Part shown: piece by piece, positions 34,875 to 44,717 of the stretch
Layout of the letters: each line of letters begins with the position of its first letter
Numbering within the stretch: the stretch's first letter is position 1
Source of the DNA: Hyphomicrobiales bacterium
Lineage (GTDB): Bacteria; Pseudomonadota; Alphaproteobacteria; Rhizobiales; Beijerinckiaceae
NCBI GenBank assembly: GCA_027483945.1
Contig: JAIXTM010000008.1
Span: 34,243-98,242, forward strand
Length of the DNA stretch: 64,000 bases
Direction of reading: 5' to 3'
Notes under the pieces: model-generated
What the model saw: the letters and a program-made list of their open reading frames with translations, nothing else
Databases searched by the model: none
Told to the model about the DNA's origin: nothing
Program-made: the position numbers and the translations under genes

Positions 34875-34932
34875 CCTGCCCCCCTTGCGGATGACGATTG
34901 TCGCCGCGCGGCGGCGAGCGTCAAGCGAGGGA

Positions 34933-35748
34933 TCAGAAGTTGGGCAGGGAGAAGCTGTAGCTCATCGACGCGCCGAACTTGAACTGGTCGGGCGAGCCGA
35001 AGGTCCGGGTGATCGGGCTGCGGGCGGCATCCTGGGTCAGGCGGTCGTAGCCGGCATAGACCGTGGTCGCCCAGGCGGGGTTGAACTGGTAGGTGGCGGA
35101 GGCCGCCACGCCCAGCGAGCGCAGGCCGCCATCGGCCTTGTAGGGCGTGACGCGCCCGTTCAGCGCCGCATCCTGCGCGGAGACGCCGAAATAGGTGTTC
35201 ATGTATTCGCCGTCCGCCACCTGGACGCGCGGACCCGCCGAGACCGTCCAGGCGCCGAAGCGGTCGACCAGGTCGGCGCCTACGGTGCCGACGAAGCCGT
35301 CATGGCCGCCGACGCCGCGGCGGATCTCCAGGCGCGTGCGCAGCACGTCGCCGATGGGCCAGATCTCGGCGAAGAGACCCGGCTCGATGGCCCAGTCCAC
35401 GTCCCGGATGCCGCGCAATTCGCGGTTGTCGCCGTCGTAGCGGCCGCCCTGGAACTTGAAGACCGGGCCGACGCGCAGGCCCGGCGTCACCGCGAAGCCG
35501 ATGGCGAGGCCGTCATCGGGCGTCGAGAAGGTCCGCGGCGCGCCGGCGCGGCTGAAGCTGATGGAGGGATAGCCCATGAAGCCCAGCTCGTCCGAGCCGG
35601 GATAGCGGGGCGAGGCGACGACGTTGCCCTTGATGGTGGCGATCCAGCCGGAAGCGGGCGCGGCGCTCGGCGGGATGTAGGGTTCCGCCGCAAGAGCGGC
35701 GACCGGAGCCGCCACGAACGCTGCCGCCAACCATCCGATTCGTGCCAC
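34933..35748 (-). CDS. MipA/OmpV-family outer membrane protein
   Basis: A 271-residue outer-membrane beta-barrel protein with signal peptide (1-20, ending AALA). The body begins [18 protein letters not shown] and continues with alternating strands such as [16 protein letters not shown] and [11 protein letters not shown]; the chain ends with the aromatic LPNF needed for BAM assembly. GTG at 35748 is used because GAGGGAG precedes it, and the open frame beyond is antisense of thrS. Family members include MltA-interacting proteins. Confidence 0.88.
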   Translation of the reverse strand: MARIGWLAAAFVAAPVAALAAEPYIPPSAAPASGWIATIKGNVVASPRYPGSDELGFMGYPSISFSRAGAPRTFSTPDDGLAIGFAVTPGLRVGPVFKFQGGRYDGDNRELRGIRDVDWAIEPGLFAEIWPIGDVLRTRLEIRRGVGGHDGFVGTVGADLVDRFGAWTVSAGPRVQVADGEYMNTYFGVSAQDAALNGRVTPYKADGGLRSLGVAASATYQFNPAWATTVYAGYDRLTQDAARSPITRTFGSPDQFKFGASMSYSFSLPNF

Positions 35749-36015
35749 GACCGATACTCCCTCACCCCTTGGAGGCCGGCAGGACAAGGCCGCCGGCGCC
35801 GCCGTTCCGTCGCCCCCACGCGGACCGGCCGCCCCCGTTCTAGTGCGATCGGCGGCGCGGATCAAACGTTGCCGGGCGGCGGCTGCTGCGTTATGCCGCC
35901 ACGGCTGGCAGACATGCCCGCAGACTCGTTCCCCGCCGCGGACCGGACGGCGCCGGAGCGCCTTCAGCTTCCGGGCAAGCCTACCTGCAGGGTGTGCAGG
36001 AGTGGGCGGGAGACG

Positions 36016-37977
36016 ATGCCGATGACGATCACCCTGACATTTCCCGACGGCGCGCAGCGCCAGTTCGAGCCCGGCGTCACCGGCCTCGACATCGCCAAGG
36101 GCATCTCGCCCTCGCTGGCAAAGCGCACGGTGGCGATGGCGCTCGACGGCCAGCTCGCCGACCTCGCCGACCCGATCGGCCGCGACGCCCGGATCGAGTT
36201 CGTCTCGCGCGAGGACAAGCGCGCGCTGGAGCTGATCCGCCACGATTGCGCGCACGTCCTCGCGGAGGCAGTGCAGACGCTGTGGCCGGGCACGCAGGTG
36301 ACGATCGGCCCGGTGATCGAGAACGGCTTCTATTACGACTTCTACCGCGAGGAGCCGTTCACGCCCGAGGACTTCCCCGCCATCGAGAAGAAGATGCGGG
36401 AGATCATCGCCCGCGACGCGCCCTTCACGAAGGAAGAATGGACGCGCGACCAGGCGAAGTCGTTCTTCGAGGCGCGGGGCGAGGCGTTCAAGGTCGAGCT
36501 CGTGGACGCGATCCCGGCGGGCGAGAGCCTGAAGATCTACCGCCAGGGCGAGTGGCTGGACCTCTGCCGCGGCCCGCACATGACGAGCGTCGGCAAGGTC
36601 GGCCCGGCCTTCAAGCTGATGAAGGTCGCGGGCGCCTATTGGCGCGGCGACAGCAACCGCCCGATGCTGACCCGCATCTACGCCACCGCCTTCGCCAGGC
36701 AGGAGGAGCTCGACGCCTATCTCAAGCAGCTTGAGGAGGCCGAGAAGCGCGACCACCGCCGGCTCGGGCGGGAGATGGACCTGTTCCATTTCCAGGAGGA
36801 GGGGCCGGGCACGGTCTTCTGGCACCCCAAGGGCTGGACCATCTTCCAGGAGCTGATCGCCTATATGCGCCGGCGCCTGCGGGAGGACTACCAGGAGGTC
36901 AACGCGCCCCAGCTTCTCGACAAGTCGCTGTGGGAGACCTCCGGCCACTGGGGCTGGTACCGGGAGAACATGTTCGCGGCCCAGTCCGCCGGCGACGATG
37001 CCGAGGACAAGCGCTGGTTCGCGGTGAAGCCGATGAACTGCCCCGGCCACGTGCAGATCTTCAAGCACGGGCTGAAATCCTACCGCGACCTGCCGCTGCG
37101 GCTCGCCGAGTTCGGCGTCGTGCACCGCTACGAGCCGTCCGGCGCGCTGCACGGGCTGATGCGCGTGCGCGGCTTCACCCAGGACGACGCCCACGTCTTC
37201 TGCACCGAGGAGCAGATGGCGGAGGAGTGCCTGAAGATCAACGACCTGATCCTCTCGACCTATTCCGATTTCGGCTTCGGCGACATCGTCGTGAAGCTCT
37301 CCACCCGGCCGGAGAAGCGCGTCGGCACCGACGCGATGTGGGACCAGGCCGAGACGGTCATGGCGCGGGTGCTGCAGCAGATCGAGGAACAGTCCGGCGG
37401 GCGGATCAAGACGGCGATCAACCCGGGGGAGGGCGCGTTCTACGGGCCCAAATTCGAGTATGTGCTGCGCGACGCCATCGGCCGCGACTGGCAATGCGGC
37501 ACGACGCAGGTGGACTTCAACCTGCCGGAGCGGTTCGGCGCCTTCTACATCGACGCGGACGGGCAGAAGAAGCCGCCGGTTATGATCCACCGGGCGATCT
37601 GCGGCTCGATGGAGCGGTTCACCGGCATCCTGATCGAGCATTTCGCGGGACATTTCCCGCTCTGGCTCGCACCGGTCCAGGCCATGGTCTGCACGATCAC
37701 CGGCGAGGCCGATCCCTACGCGATGGAGGTCACGTCCATCCTGCGCAAGGCCGGCCTGCGGGTGGAAGCGGACCTGCGCAACGAGAAGATCAACTACAAG
37801 GTGCGTGAGCATTCACTCACCAAGACGCCCGTCCTTCTCGTGGTCGGCCGCAAGGAGGCCGCCGAGCGCCTCGTCTCCATCCGGCGCCTCGGCAGCCAGG
37901 ACCAGACGTCGATGACGCTCGACGATGCCCTGGCCGCGCTGCTCGATGAGGCCAGGGCACCCGACCAGCGGCGGTAG
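36016..37977 (+). CDS. thrS: Threonyl-tRNA synthetase
   Basis: A 653-residue class II synthetase. TGS domain (about 1-65), editing domain (about 68-230, with [11 protein letters not shown] and the later HDC-type cysteine DLCRGPHM), catalytic core with motif 2 [22 protein letters not shown] and motif 3 [17 protein letters not shown], and a C-terminal anticodon-binding domain ending [18 protein letters not shown] precedes ATG 36016; a second in-frame ATG lies at 36022. The long frame upstream is antisense to MipA and is not coding. No T-box was seen. Confidence 0.97.
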   Translation: MPMTITLTFPDGAQRQFEPGVTGLDIAKGISPSLAKRTVAMALDGQLADLADPIGRDARIEFVSREDKRALELIRHDCAHVLAEAVQTLWPGTQVTIGPVIENGFYYDFYREEPFTPEDFPAIEKKMREIIARDAPFTKEEWTRDQAKSFFEARGEAFKVELVDAIPAGESLKIYRQGEWLDLCRGPHMTSVGKVGPAFKLMKVAGAYWRGDSNRPMLTRIYATAFARQEELDAYLKQLEEAEKRDHRRLGREMDLFHFQEEGPGTVFWHPKGWTIFQELIAYMRRRLREDYQEVNAPQLLDKSLWETSGHWGWYRENMFAAQSAGDDAEDKRWFAVKPMNCPGHVQIFKHGLKSYRDLPLRLAEFGVVHRYEPSGALHGLMRVRGFTQDDAHVFCTEEQMAEECLKINDLILSTYSDFGFGDIVVKLSTRPEKRVGTDAMWDQAETVMARVLQQIEEQSGGRIKTAINPGEGAFYGPKFEYVLRDAIGRDWQCGTTQVDFNLPERFGAFYIDADGQKKPPVMIHRAICGSMERFTGILIEHFAGHFPLWLAPVQAMVCTITGEADPYAMEVTSILRKAGLRVEADLRNEKINYKVREHSLTKTPVLLVVGRKEAAERLVSIRRLGSQDQTSMTLDDALAALLDEARAPDQRR

Positions 37978-38050
37978 GCCGGCGGGCTCTTCCCGCGCAT
38001 TCCCGTCTCCCCGCCGCTGCGCGGGAGGAGGGGGATGCGCTCACGGCCAT

Positions 38051-38413
38051 TCGTGCGTGCTTCGAGGCTCGCTTCGCTCGCACCTCAGCATGAGGACCGT
38101 TGTTAAGGACGCGATGCCCACCGAAGCCTCATCCTGAGGCGCCGCGAAGCGGCCTCGAAGCCTCATCCTGAGGTGCGAGGCTCGAAGGATGAGGCGTCAC
38201 CCTCGACCGTCATTGCGAGGAGCAAAGCGACGAAGCAATCCACCGGCCGCAACCGCTCGATGGATTGCTTCGCTTACGCTCGCAATGACGACCCTCAATG
38301 TCATCCCCAGCGAGCGAAGCGAGGAAGGGGATCCAGAAATGCAGGGCATCGCGCGCGACGGCTGGCTTTCCTGGATCCCCTTCCCCTCCGCCTTCGGCTC
38401 CGGCCGGGGATAA
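38051..38413. repeat. Cluster of REP-like palindromic intergenic repeats
   Basis: The gene-free stretch 37978-38497 is filled by three repeat types. Type A (about 38067-38197) repeats TTCGAGGCTC and CCTCATCCTGAGG-type segments in both orientations. Type B is an inverted pair: 38210-38242 (TCATTGCGAGGAGCAAAGCG onward) against 38261-38289, enclosing about 20 bases. Type C is an inverted pair, TCATCCCCAGCGAGCG (38301 onward) against 38371-38412 (CTGGATCCCC onward). Motifs of this kind occur as dispersed copies in many Rhizobiales and can form long hairpins that protect or terminate mRNA ends. They follow thrS. Confidence 0.85.
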
Positions 38414-38497
38414 CAGGGGACCGCGCGGCGCCGGGGATGACGGCGTCATCGGCTTTGGCCGGCCGACATGGACGAACACGGCCGGCGTGGTGCCGCC

Positions 38498-39172
38498 TTA
38501 ATCCCGACCGTCGCCCGGCATGAAACGCAGGACGTGGGGGAGCATGGTCTCCACCAGCGCCTGCCGGCCGCCCGGGCCGGCGTGCCGGTCGAACTCGCCG
38601 TCGATGGCGAGATGCGCGAAGCCGTGGACGAGCGACCAGGCCGCGAGCACGGCTCCGAAGGTCGGCGGGTCCAGCGGCGCAGTGCCGGCCTTGCCGGTCA
38701 CGTCCCGGATCGCGGTCTCCAGCTCGAGGAACGCCGCACGGCCCGCCTCCGACAGGCGCGGGTCGTCGCAATCCAGCCTGTCCTTCCGGAAGATCAGGCG
38801 GAACGGCCCCGGCCGGCTCGTCGCGAAGCCGACATAGGCGAGGCCCTGTTCGTGGAGGCGCCGGAGCGGGTCGCCGCCGCCGTGGGCATTGCCCTCCTGC
38901 AGGGCCTGCCGCAGCGCGACGAAGCCACGGATCGCCACCTCCGTCAGCAGGCCGGCCGCATCGCCGAAATGGTGGGCGGGCGCCGCCGGCGACACGCCCG
39001 CGCGGCGCGCGCATTCGCGCAGGGTGAAGCCGTCCACGCCCTTTTCGGCCAGCAGGTGCTCGGCCGCCGCGATCAGCGCCTCGCGCAGGGCGCCGTGGTG
39101 ATATTTCCGGTCGGCGGCCGCACTCCGCCGCTTCGATCCCCCGCGAGCCGATGTCCCGTCGTCGTCCGCCAT
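38498..39172 (-). CDS. TetR/AcrR-family regulator with WHG domain
   Basis: A 224-residue repressor. The HTH (about 25-75) reads REALIAAAEHLLAEKGVDGF and ECARRAGVSPAAPAHHFGD; the C-terminal WHG-type domain includes FGAVLAAWSLVHGFAHLAIDG. The ATG at 39172 is taken; an in-frame TTG at 39187 is possible. Divergent from the membrane-protein pair with a doubled repeat between, so it most likely represses both itself and them. Ligand unknown. Confidence 0.9.
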   Translation of the reverse strand: MADDDGTSARGGSKRRSAAADRKYHHGALREALIAAAEHLLAEKGVDGFTLRECARRAGVSPAAPAHHFGDAAGLLTEVAIRGFVALRQALQEGNAHGGGDPLRRLHEQGLAYVGFATSRPGPFRLIFRKDRLDCDDPRLSEAGRAAFLELETAIRDVTGKAGTAPLDPPTFGAVLAAWSLVHGFAHLAIDGEFDRHAGPGGRQALVETMLPHVLRFMPGDGRD

Positions 39173-39173
39173 C

Positions 39174-39221
39174 TTGACACTGTTCAAATCACGTCTAGTC
39201 TCATCTTAACATTGTTCAGAT
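39174..39221 (+). promoter_or_regulatory. Promoter with doubled operator for TetR and divergent genes
   Basis: TTGACACTGTTCAAAT (39174-39189) and TTAACATTGTTCAGAT (39206-39221) agree at 13 of 16 bases and are 32 bp apart. Each has a TTGA/TTAA...TTCA dyad. On the plus strand TTGACA (39174-39179) and TAGTCT (39196-39201) are a plausible -35/-10 with a 16-base spacer, so the repeats flank and overlap this promoter. TetR binding is inferred. Confidence 0.6.
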
Positions 39222-39231
39222 GGGTGTCGAC

Positions 39232-39681
39232 ATGGAAGGACTGTTCTCGCTGGCAGGGCAGGTGGCGATGCCCGGCTGGATCCTCCTCGCGCTTTCGCCG
39301 CTGGCCGGGCGATGGCGGGACCGGGTCGTGCTGCTGGCCGGGATCGGCATTCCGCTCGTCCTGTCGGTCGGCTACGCCATCTTGATCGCGATGCACTGGC
39401 AAGGCGCTCCCGGAGGCTTCGGCTCGCTGGCGCAGGTCCGTGCGCTGTTCACCGTGGATGGCCTACTGCTCGCGGGCTGGGTGCATTACCTCGCCTTCGA
39501 TCTTTTCGTCGGCGGCTGGGTGGTCCGTGACGCGCGCCGCGCCGGCTTGCCCCATCTCGCCGTGCTGCCCTGCCTGCCGCTGACGCTGCTGTTCGGCCCT
39601 GCCGGGCTCGTCCTCTACGCGGCGCTTCGGCTGGGCCTCGCCAGGGACCGTCGCCTCTTCGCTCCGGGAGCCTCCGCATGA
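39232..39681 (+). CDS. ABA4-like family membrane protein
   Basis: A 149-residue membrane protein with four hydrophobic segments. It resembles the ABA4-like (DUF4281) family, named for the plant neoxanthin-synthesis protein: LFTVDGLLLAGWVHYLAFDLFVGGWVVRDAR and LPLTLLFGPAGLVLY are typical. The bacterial role is unclear. ATG 39232 or ATG 39220 could start it; a short leader follows the predicted promoter. Its stop overlaps the start of the next gene. Confidence 0.8.
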   Translation: MEGLFSLAGQVAMPGWILLALSPLAGRWRDRVVLLAGIGIPLVLSVGYAILIAMHWQGAPGGFGSLAQVRALFTVDGLLLAGWVHYLAFDLFVGGWVVRDARRAGLPHLAVLPCLPLTLLFGPAGLVLYAALRLGLARDRRLFAPGASA

Positions 39682-40511
39682 CCGCCATCGTCGCGCCTGC
39701 GCCCATCGGCCGGTTCCCCCGCCCGGTCCGGGACCTGTTCCGCCGGGAGCCGCTCCTCGCCTGGTTCGGATTGATCCTGGTCGGCGCCATGCTCCCCGTC
39801 GCCGCCGCGGCCTTCGTCGACGCGCGGCTGTTCAACGGCGTCAATGTCTGGGTCAAGCCGCTGAAGTTCCTGGCCTCGCTCGCCCTGTTCGCGCTCACCA
39901 TGGCGTGGCTGGCGCGCGACGTGGCGCCGGCTTTCGCCCGTGGGCGGGCCATGGCCGCGATGCGCTGGACGCTGGTCCTGACCACGACCTTCGAGATGGC
40001 CTACATCGCCTGGAAGGCGGGGCAGGGCGAAGCGTCCCATTTCAACGTGGGCGATCCGTTCCACGCCGCCATGTACCAGGCGATGGGGATCGCGGCCGTG
40101 GTGCTGACGGGCACGACGCTCGTCCTCGCCTGGGGGCTGGCGCGCCATGCGCGCGAGGGGCTCGAACCCGTCTACCGGCTGGCGGCCGTCGTCGGCCTGG
40201 TCCTCACCTTCGCGCTCGGGGTCGCGTCGGGCTTCGCCATGGGCGGCCAGACGAGCCATTTCGCGGGCGGCATCCAGGAGGCGCCCGGCCTGCCGATCGT
40301 CGGCTGGTCGACGATCGGCGGCGACTGGCGCGTCGCGCATTTCTTCGGGCTGCACGCCCAGCAGGTCTTCCCGGTGGCGGGAATGATCGCGGCGCGCCTC
40401 GCCCCGGCGGGAGGTCGTACGGCGATCCTGGCCTTCGGGGCGGCCTATTCCCTCTTCACCGTCGCGCTGATCGTCCAGGCGGCGATGAACATCCCCTTCA
40501 TCAGGCTGTGA
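39678..40511 (+). CDS. Conserved integral membrane protein
   Basis: A 277-residue protein with about seven transmembrane helices. I do not recognise a named family. Notable motifs are VNVWVKPLKFLASLALF, TTFEMAYIAWKAGQGEASHFN and FFGLHAQQVFPVAGM. His/Gln residues near helix ends could bind a cofactor. Overlaps the ABA4-like gene by four bases, so both are one operon under the TetR regulator. Confidence 0.75.
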   Translation: MTAIVAPAPIGRFPRPVRDLFRREPLLAWFGLILVGAMLPVAAAAFVDARLFNGVNVWVKPLKFLASLALFALTMAWLARDVAPAFARGRAMAAMRWTLVLTTTFEMAYIAWKAGQGEASHFNVGDPFHAAMYQAMGIAAVVLTGTTLVLAWGLARHAREGLEPVYRLAAVVGLVLTFALGVASGFAMGGQTSHFAGGIQEAPGLPIVGWSTIGGDWRVAHFFGLHAQQVFPVAGMIAARLAPAGGRTAILAFGAAYSLFTVALIVQAAMNIPFIRL

Positions 40512-41414
40512 TCAGCGGGCCAAAACCTCGATGTCGCGGTCCGCACCGCTCGCGACGTTGAACTCGCGCGTGTAGATGTTGCCGTCATGGCGGGCGATGA
40601 CGACGTAGTCGCCCTCCGCCAGGACGAGCTGCGGGAAGGCGCCGATCGCCTCGCGGATCACGTCGCCGCCGGGGGTCAGCACCGAAAAGGCCGTGCCCGC
40701 CAGCGCCTCGGCGCCGGGCTGCGTCACCAGCTTCAGCGTGACGGTGGCGGCGCGGTGGTTGAGCGTCGCCTCGGTGATGCGCCCCGCCTCCACGCGCAGG
40801 TCGCTGCGCATGATGGAGTTGGTGTCGCCGTAATTGGAGACGACGTGATACGTGCCCTCGGGCAGGCGCAGGATGTCGTCGCGGCGGGCATTGGCCACGA
40901 CGAGCCGCCCTTCGGAATCGGAGCCGATCGGCACATAGACCGAGAACGAGACGCGGCCGGCCGGGATCGGCGTGTCGCCGATGGCGGCGCCGAGCTTGAG
41001 GGCCCCCGCCGCGATGGCGACGCGTTCCACCGGATTGACCCCCGGCCGCACGAAAACGGTGCGGCTGGCGCCGGCAAAGCCGTAGCTCGCATGGATCGTG
41101 TAGCGGCCGGACGGCAGCATGAAGGTGGGTGTCGGATCGGTCGATTTCTGCACCAGGTCCGGCTTGCCCTGCGGCCCGTCCCGGAAGACGCGCCAGACGA
41201 TGCCGGAGCGGATCGGCTTGCCCTCGCCGGTGAAGGCCGCGGCGAGACTTAAGCCCGCATTGGCGACGGCCGGGGCGCCGGGTGGCGGCAGCTGGCCGGG
41301 GGAGGGCAGCGGGCCGGGCGCGGCCACCTGCGAGAAGGCCGGCGCGGCGGCGAGCACGGCCGCGCACAGCGCGAGCGCCGCGACGCCGAAGCTTCCCATC
41401 CGTCCAGACCGCAT
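40512..41414 (-). CDS. Secreted protein of unknown function
   Basis: A 300-residue exported protein with signal peptide (about 1-30, ending PAFSQ). A Pro-rich linker (PGPLPSPGQLPPPGAPA) leads to repeated beta-rich segments with similar frames, such as SGRYTIHASYGFAGASRTVFV and EGTYHVVSNYGDTNSIMR and EGDYVVIARHDGNIYTREF, resembling tandem carboxypeptidase-regulatory-like or transthyretin-like folds. No catalytic motif. It lies 34 bases after the YfhO-type gene in the same direction and may act with it. Confidence 0.72.
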   Translation of the reverse strand: MRSGRMGSFGVAALALCAAVLAAAPAFSQVAAPGPLPSPGQLPPPGAPAVANAGLSLAAAFTGEGKPIRSGIVWRVFRDGPQGKPDLVQKSTDPTPTFMLPSGRYTIHASYGFAGASRTVFVRPGVNPVERVAIAAGALKLGAAIGDTPIPAGRVSFSVYVPIGSDSEGRLVVANARRDDILRLPEGTYHVVSNYGDTNSIMRSDLRVEAGRITEATLNHRAATVTLKLVTQPGAEALAGTAFSVLTPGGDVIREAIGAFPQLVLAEGDYVVIARHDGNIYTREFNVASGADRDIEVLAR

Positions 41415-41448
41415 GATCCGTCCCACTCGCTCCCGCCGGCGCGGCGGC

Positions 41449-43911
41449 CTAGCGCACCAGCGTCTCGGCCGGCTCTGCGCCTTCGCCGCCATCGGCGGGC
41501 TGTACCAGATTCTGGGCCGCGGCCATCAGGTTGTCGAGCGTCAGGGGACGGAAGCGGAACGCCACCTTGTGGCGGCCCGGGCCGACCTCGACGCCGCGGA
41601 ACAGGAGGTTCACCCGCAGCAGCGGCTTCTTCTCCCCGTCCACATACACTTCCCAGCCGGGGTAATAGATGTCGTGGAGGACGAGGACGCCGCTGCGGTC
41701 CGTATCGACGTGAACGATGACGGCATTGCGGCGATAGCCGCGGATGCCGGTATAGACATTGGCGGGTTCCGGGTCCGTGGCGCTGTCCTTCAGGCCGTAG
41801 TCGCCGGTCAGGCCCTCGACATCGGCCGTATCGATCAGCGCCTCGCCGTTGCGGTCGAAAGCCGGCAGCTCCTCCTCCTGCAGCGCCTCCTCGCTGTCCA
41901 CGGCATGAAGCCGCGTCGCGAGATAGACGCGGGGAGCGGAGGGCACGAGCCGGTAGATCCACATCTGCCCCTCGCCGAAGAGCAGGGTCGCATCCTCGAT
42001 CTTGGGGAAGTGGCGCGGCAGGCGCGCCAGCGGGCGGTCGAGGACGAGATATTCCAGGCCCAGCAACGAGGCGAGGCGGCAGCGATAGCCCTCGAACGTG
42101 CCGGGGAACTTGCGCAGGCTCATGTCGACGGCGTTCTCGCCGCTGCCGACGGCCTTCTCGTAATCGGCGATGCGCAGGGCGTTGTAGCCGAGCGTGTCCT
42201 CGATGCCGAGGACCATGGACGCGTTCTGCCAGGCTCCGCCCATACCGAGAATCTCGACGCGCGGGCGTTCGCCCTGGCCGTGGCGGCGGTCGAGCTCGGC
42301 CTTCAGGATCTGCAGGCCGCGGACCTGCTCCGGCGGCAGGACCTCGAAGACGGCGTAGTTGCGGGCGGGCTCGGCATTGATGCCGCTCGCAGCGTGGCGC
42401 CAGACCATCTCGCCGGCGGTGACGGCGACGATGGCGGCGGCGGCGATGGTCCGCGCCCGGGGCGTCGCCCGGCCGGCTACCATTGCGACAAGGCCGATGG
42501 CGGCGATGAGGAGGCCGATGCCGATCTCGCGCGCGGCGAAGGCGGCCTTGCCCTCCCGGCTCGCGAATTCGATGCCGTTATAGATGGCGTAGGCCGCGAT
42601 GCCCGCGGCCGCGAGCGCGGCGAGCAGGCTCCGGAATCCGGCGCGCAGACGCGGGCGCGGCAGGCCGTCCCGCGCGTAGAGATGCAGGAGGTAGCCGGCG
42701 GCCATGGCGAGGGCGAAGTTCAGCACGAAGGTCGCGTCGGCGGGGCGGCGATAGAGCTTCACGCCCGGCACGAAATCGTAGAGCCATTGATAGACCGGCG
42801 TGTAGCGCCCGGCGGCGTAGAGGAGCGCGGCGACGCCGACCGCGACGGCGAAGGCGATCTCGCGGCGGAAGAGGCGCCGGGCGCCGAGGCCGAGGCCGAC
42901 GACCAGCAGGGCCGGCAGCGTGCCGATGAAGACGTAGTTGATCGAGCGGTCCGTCCAGCTGCCGTCAGGCATGGTCATGGGGCCGGGGCCCCAATATTCC
43001 ATCGACGGGTTCAGCGTGCCGAACACGTTGGGGAAGAACAGGGTCGCGAGGCTCGGCAGGGGCAGCGAGCCCATCGCCGCGATGCCGTAGCCGATCTCGG
43101 GCCGGTTCGAGCCCGCCAGGAATTGCAGCGTCAGCAGGACAGGCACGGCGAGGATCGCCAGCGCGATGACGACGATGGTCGAGAGCACGCCCGCCCGCTC
43201 ACGCAGGAAAGGCAGCGGCCGGCCGTCGCGGAAGGCCATCGCGAGGAAGGCGCCGACCAGGATGATGCAGCCGAAGAACGCGATCTGGTCGCGCCCCAGC
43301 GCGAGGATCGCGCCCGCCACGGCGAAGAGGACGCCGATCGCGTGGGACCGGCGCGCCAGGCTCACCTCCATGAGGAGGAGCGCGAGCGGCAGGATGCCGT
43401 AGGAGAAGATGATGCCGGTATGCTGGAGCCGGGCGGCGGCCGAGCCGCCGAGGATGAAGACCGTCGCGGCAAGGACCGCGCCCGCCGGGTGCCAGTCGCG
43501 CCGCCGGAACAGCCCGCCGATGGCGAGCGCGCCGATGAGCAGGTGTGCGAAGACCGCGACGTCGAAGAGCTGCATCGACGGGTTCGGCACGAGCCAGGCG
43601 AGAAACGCCATGAGCGGCGTGAACAGCAGCGATTGCGGGTCGGCGACCGTGGGATGGCCGCTGAAATGGAACGGGTTCCAGAGCGGCCATTCCCCGTTGG
43701 CGAGCGTCGCCGAGAGGTAGCGCAGCATCGGGTAGAAATGGTTCTTGGAATCCCACGGCACGACCTTCCCGGTCAGCGGCCATGCGCTGGCCGCCGCCGC
43801 CCAGACCAGGGCGATGGCGAGGAAGGCGATCCAGGTGGCGCGGCGCGACCAGGGGGACGCGAGCGGGCCATCGGGCGCGGCCGCGGATGCGGGGACGGAA
43901 CTCTCACTCAT
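41449..43911 (-). CDS. YfhO-family membrane protein (GT-C-like)
   Basis: An 820-residue polytopic membrane protein with about 12-13 helices in the first 520 residues and a periplasmic C-terminal domain. The first loop contains VPWDSKNHFYPMLRYLS with an Asp typical of GT-C glycosyltransferases, and YYPGWEVYVDGEKKPLLRVN near the C terminus is the YfhO hallmark. Known members glycosylate lipoteichoic acid in Gram-positives; the substrate here is unknown. The opposite strand of this gene carries a 976-codon open frame which is a shadow. Confidence 0.85.
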   Translation of the reverse strand: MSESSVPASAAAPDGPLASPWSRRATWIAFLAIALVWAAAASAWPLTGKVVPWDSKNHFYPMLRYLSATLANGEWPLWNPFHFSGHPTVADPQSLLFTPLMAFLAWLVPNPSMQLFDVAVFAHLLIGALAIGGLFRRRDWHPAGAVLAATVFILGGSAAARLQHTGIIFSYGILPLALLLMEVSLARRSHAIGVLFAVAGAILALGRDQIAFFGCIILVGAFLAMAFRDGRPLPFLRERAGVLSTIVVIALAILAVPVLLTLQFLAGSNRPEIGYGIAAMGSLPLPSLATLFFPNVFGTLNPSMEYWGPGPMTMPDGSWTDRSINYVFIGTLPALLVVGLGLGARRLFRREIAFAVAVGVAALLYAAGRYTPVYQWLYDFVPGVKLYRRPADATFVLNFALAMAAGYLLHLYARDGLPRPRLRAGFRSLLAALAAAGIAAYAIYNGIEFASREGKAAFAAREIGIGLLIAAIGLVAMVAGRATPRARTIAAAAIVAVTAGEMVWRHAASGINAEPARNYAVFEVLPPEQVRGLQILKAELDRRHGQGERPRVEILGMGGAWQNASMVLGIEDTLGYNALRIADYEKAVGSGENAVDMSLRKFPGTFEGYRCRLASLLGLEYLVLDRPLARLPRHFPKIEDATLLFGEGQMWIYRLVPSAPRVYLATRLHAVDSEEALQEEELPAFDRNGEALIDTADVEGLTGDYGLKDSATDPEPANVYTGIRGYRRNAVIVHVDTDRSGVLVLHDIYYPGWEVYVDGEKKPLLRVNLLFRGVEVGPGRHKVAFRFRPLTLDNLMAAAQNLVQPADGGEGAEPAETLVR

Positions 43912-44133
43912 GATCGGCGTGGCGTTTCCGGCGCAGTCTCGTGTGTTGCTCGACCGTCGCGCGCCCGCATTCCGCGCTCAGCGACTGTGTTTATGGCATC
44001 GGCGTGCTGCTGCGGCAACGGCTCAGCCATCGGACGCATTGACCGATAGGGCAGGCGCCCTGAATAAGGGCTGAACCGAAAGCGGCAAGCCTGCCGCATT
44101 TCGCCCGCCCGCCGTCTGCGCCGCGAAGGATCC

Positions 44134-44712
44134 ATGGCCCTGCCGAACGAAACGCTCGCGCTGCTCGCCGCGCGCCGGTCAGTCCCGCCGCACCTGCTCG
44201 CCGAGCCCGCGCCCGAGGGCGCCGAGCTCGACACGCTGCTGACGCTGGGATCGCGCATCCCTGATCACGGCAAGCTGGCGCCCTGGCGCTTCATCGTCAT
44301 CCGCGGCGAGGCGCGCCGGCGGATCGGGGAGGCGATTGCCGCCGCTTTCCGCGCCGACGAGCCGGGCGCCGACGACAAGCGCATCCAGATCGAGCGCGAC
44401 CGCCTGGCGCGCGCGCCGCTGGTCATCGCCGTCGTGTCGAAGGCCGCGCCTCACGTGAAGATCCCCGTCTGGGAGCAGGTCCTGTCAGCAGGCGCCTCGC
44501 TGATGACGATGACCATCGCCGCCAATGCCATGGGCTACGGCACGGCCTGGCTCACCGAATGGTTCGCCTATGACCGGCGGGTGCTGGACGCCCTGGGCCT
44601 GGCGCCGGAGGAGCGGATCGCCGGCTTCCTCCATGTCGGCACGCCCGCCGAGCGCCAGCCGGACCGGCCGCGGCCGCCGCTCGCCGACATCGTCACCCAT
44701 CTGGAGGGTTGA
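44134..44712 (+). CDS. Nitroreductase-family protein (YdjA-like)
   Basis: A 192-residue FMN-dependent nitroreductase-fold protein. SRIPDHGKLAPWRFIVIRG and ANAMGYGTAWLTEWFAYD are the FMN-binding pieces of the short YdjA subgroup. Likely reduces quinones or nitro compounds with NAD(P)H. Next gene starts five bases after its stop, so both belong to one unit. Confidence 0.9.
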   Translation: MALPNETLALLAARRSVPPHLLAEPAPEGAELDTLLTLGSRIPDHGKLAPWRFIVIRGEARRRIGEAIAAAFRADEPGADDKRIQIERDRLARAPLVIAVVSKAAPHVKIPVWEQVLSAGASLMTMTIAANAMGYGTAWLTEWFAYDRRVLDALGLAPEERIAGFLHVGTPAERQPDRPRPPLADIVTHLEG

Positions 44713-44717
44713 GGGTC

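Noticed and set aside
35749..37812. Long minus-strand frame extending upstream of the MipA gene
   Set aside because: It is antisense to thrS. The true start with Shine-Dalgarno and signal peptide is at 35748.
38051..38413. Possible CRISPR array in the repeat-filled spacer after thrS
   Set aside because: Repeats are palindromic, of three types and without unique equal-length spacers; no cas genes occur in the window.
41119..44049. A 976-codon open frame on the plus strand
   Set aside because: It is entirely antisense to the YfhO-family gene. Its product is charged, Arg/Glu/Asp-rich low-complexity sequence with no family motif, as expected from a GC-rich third-position shadow.
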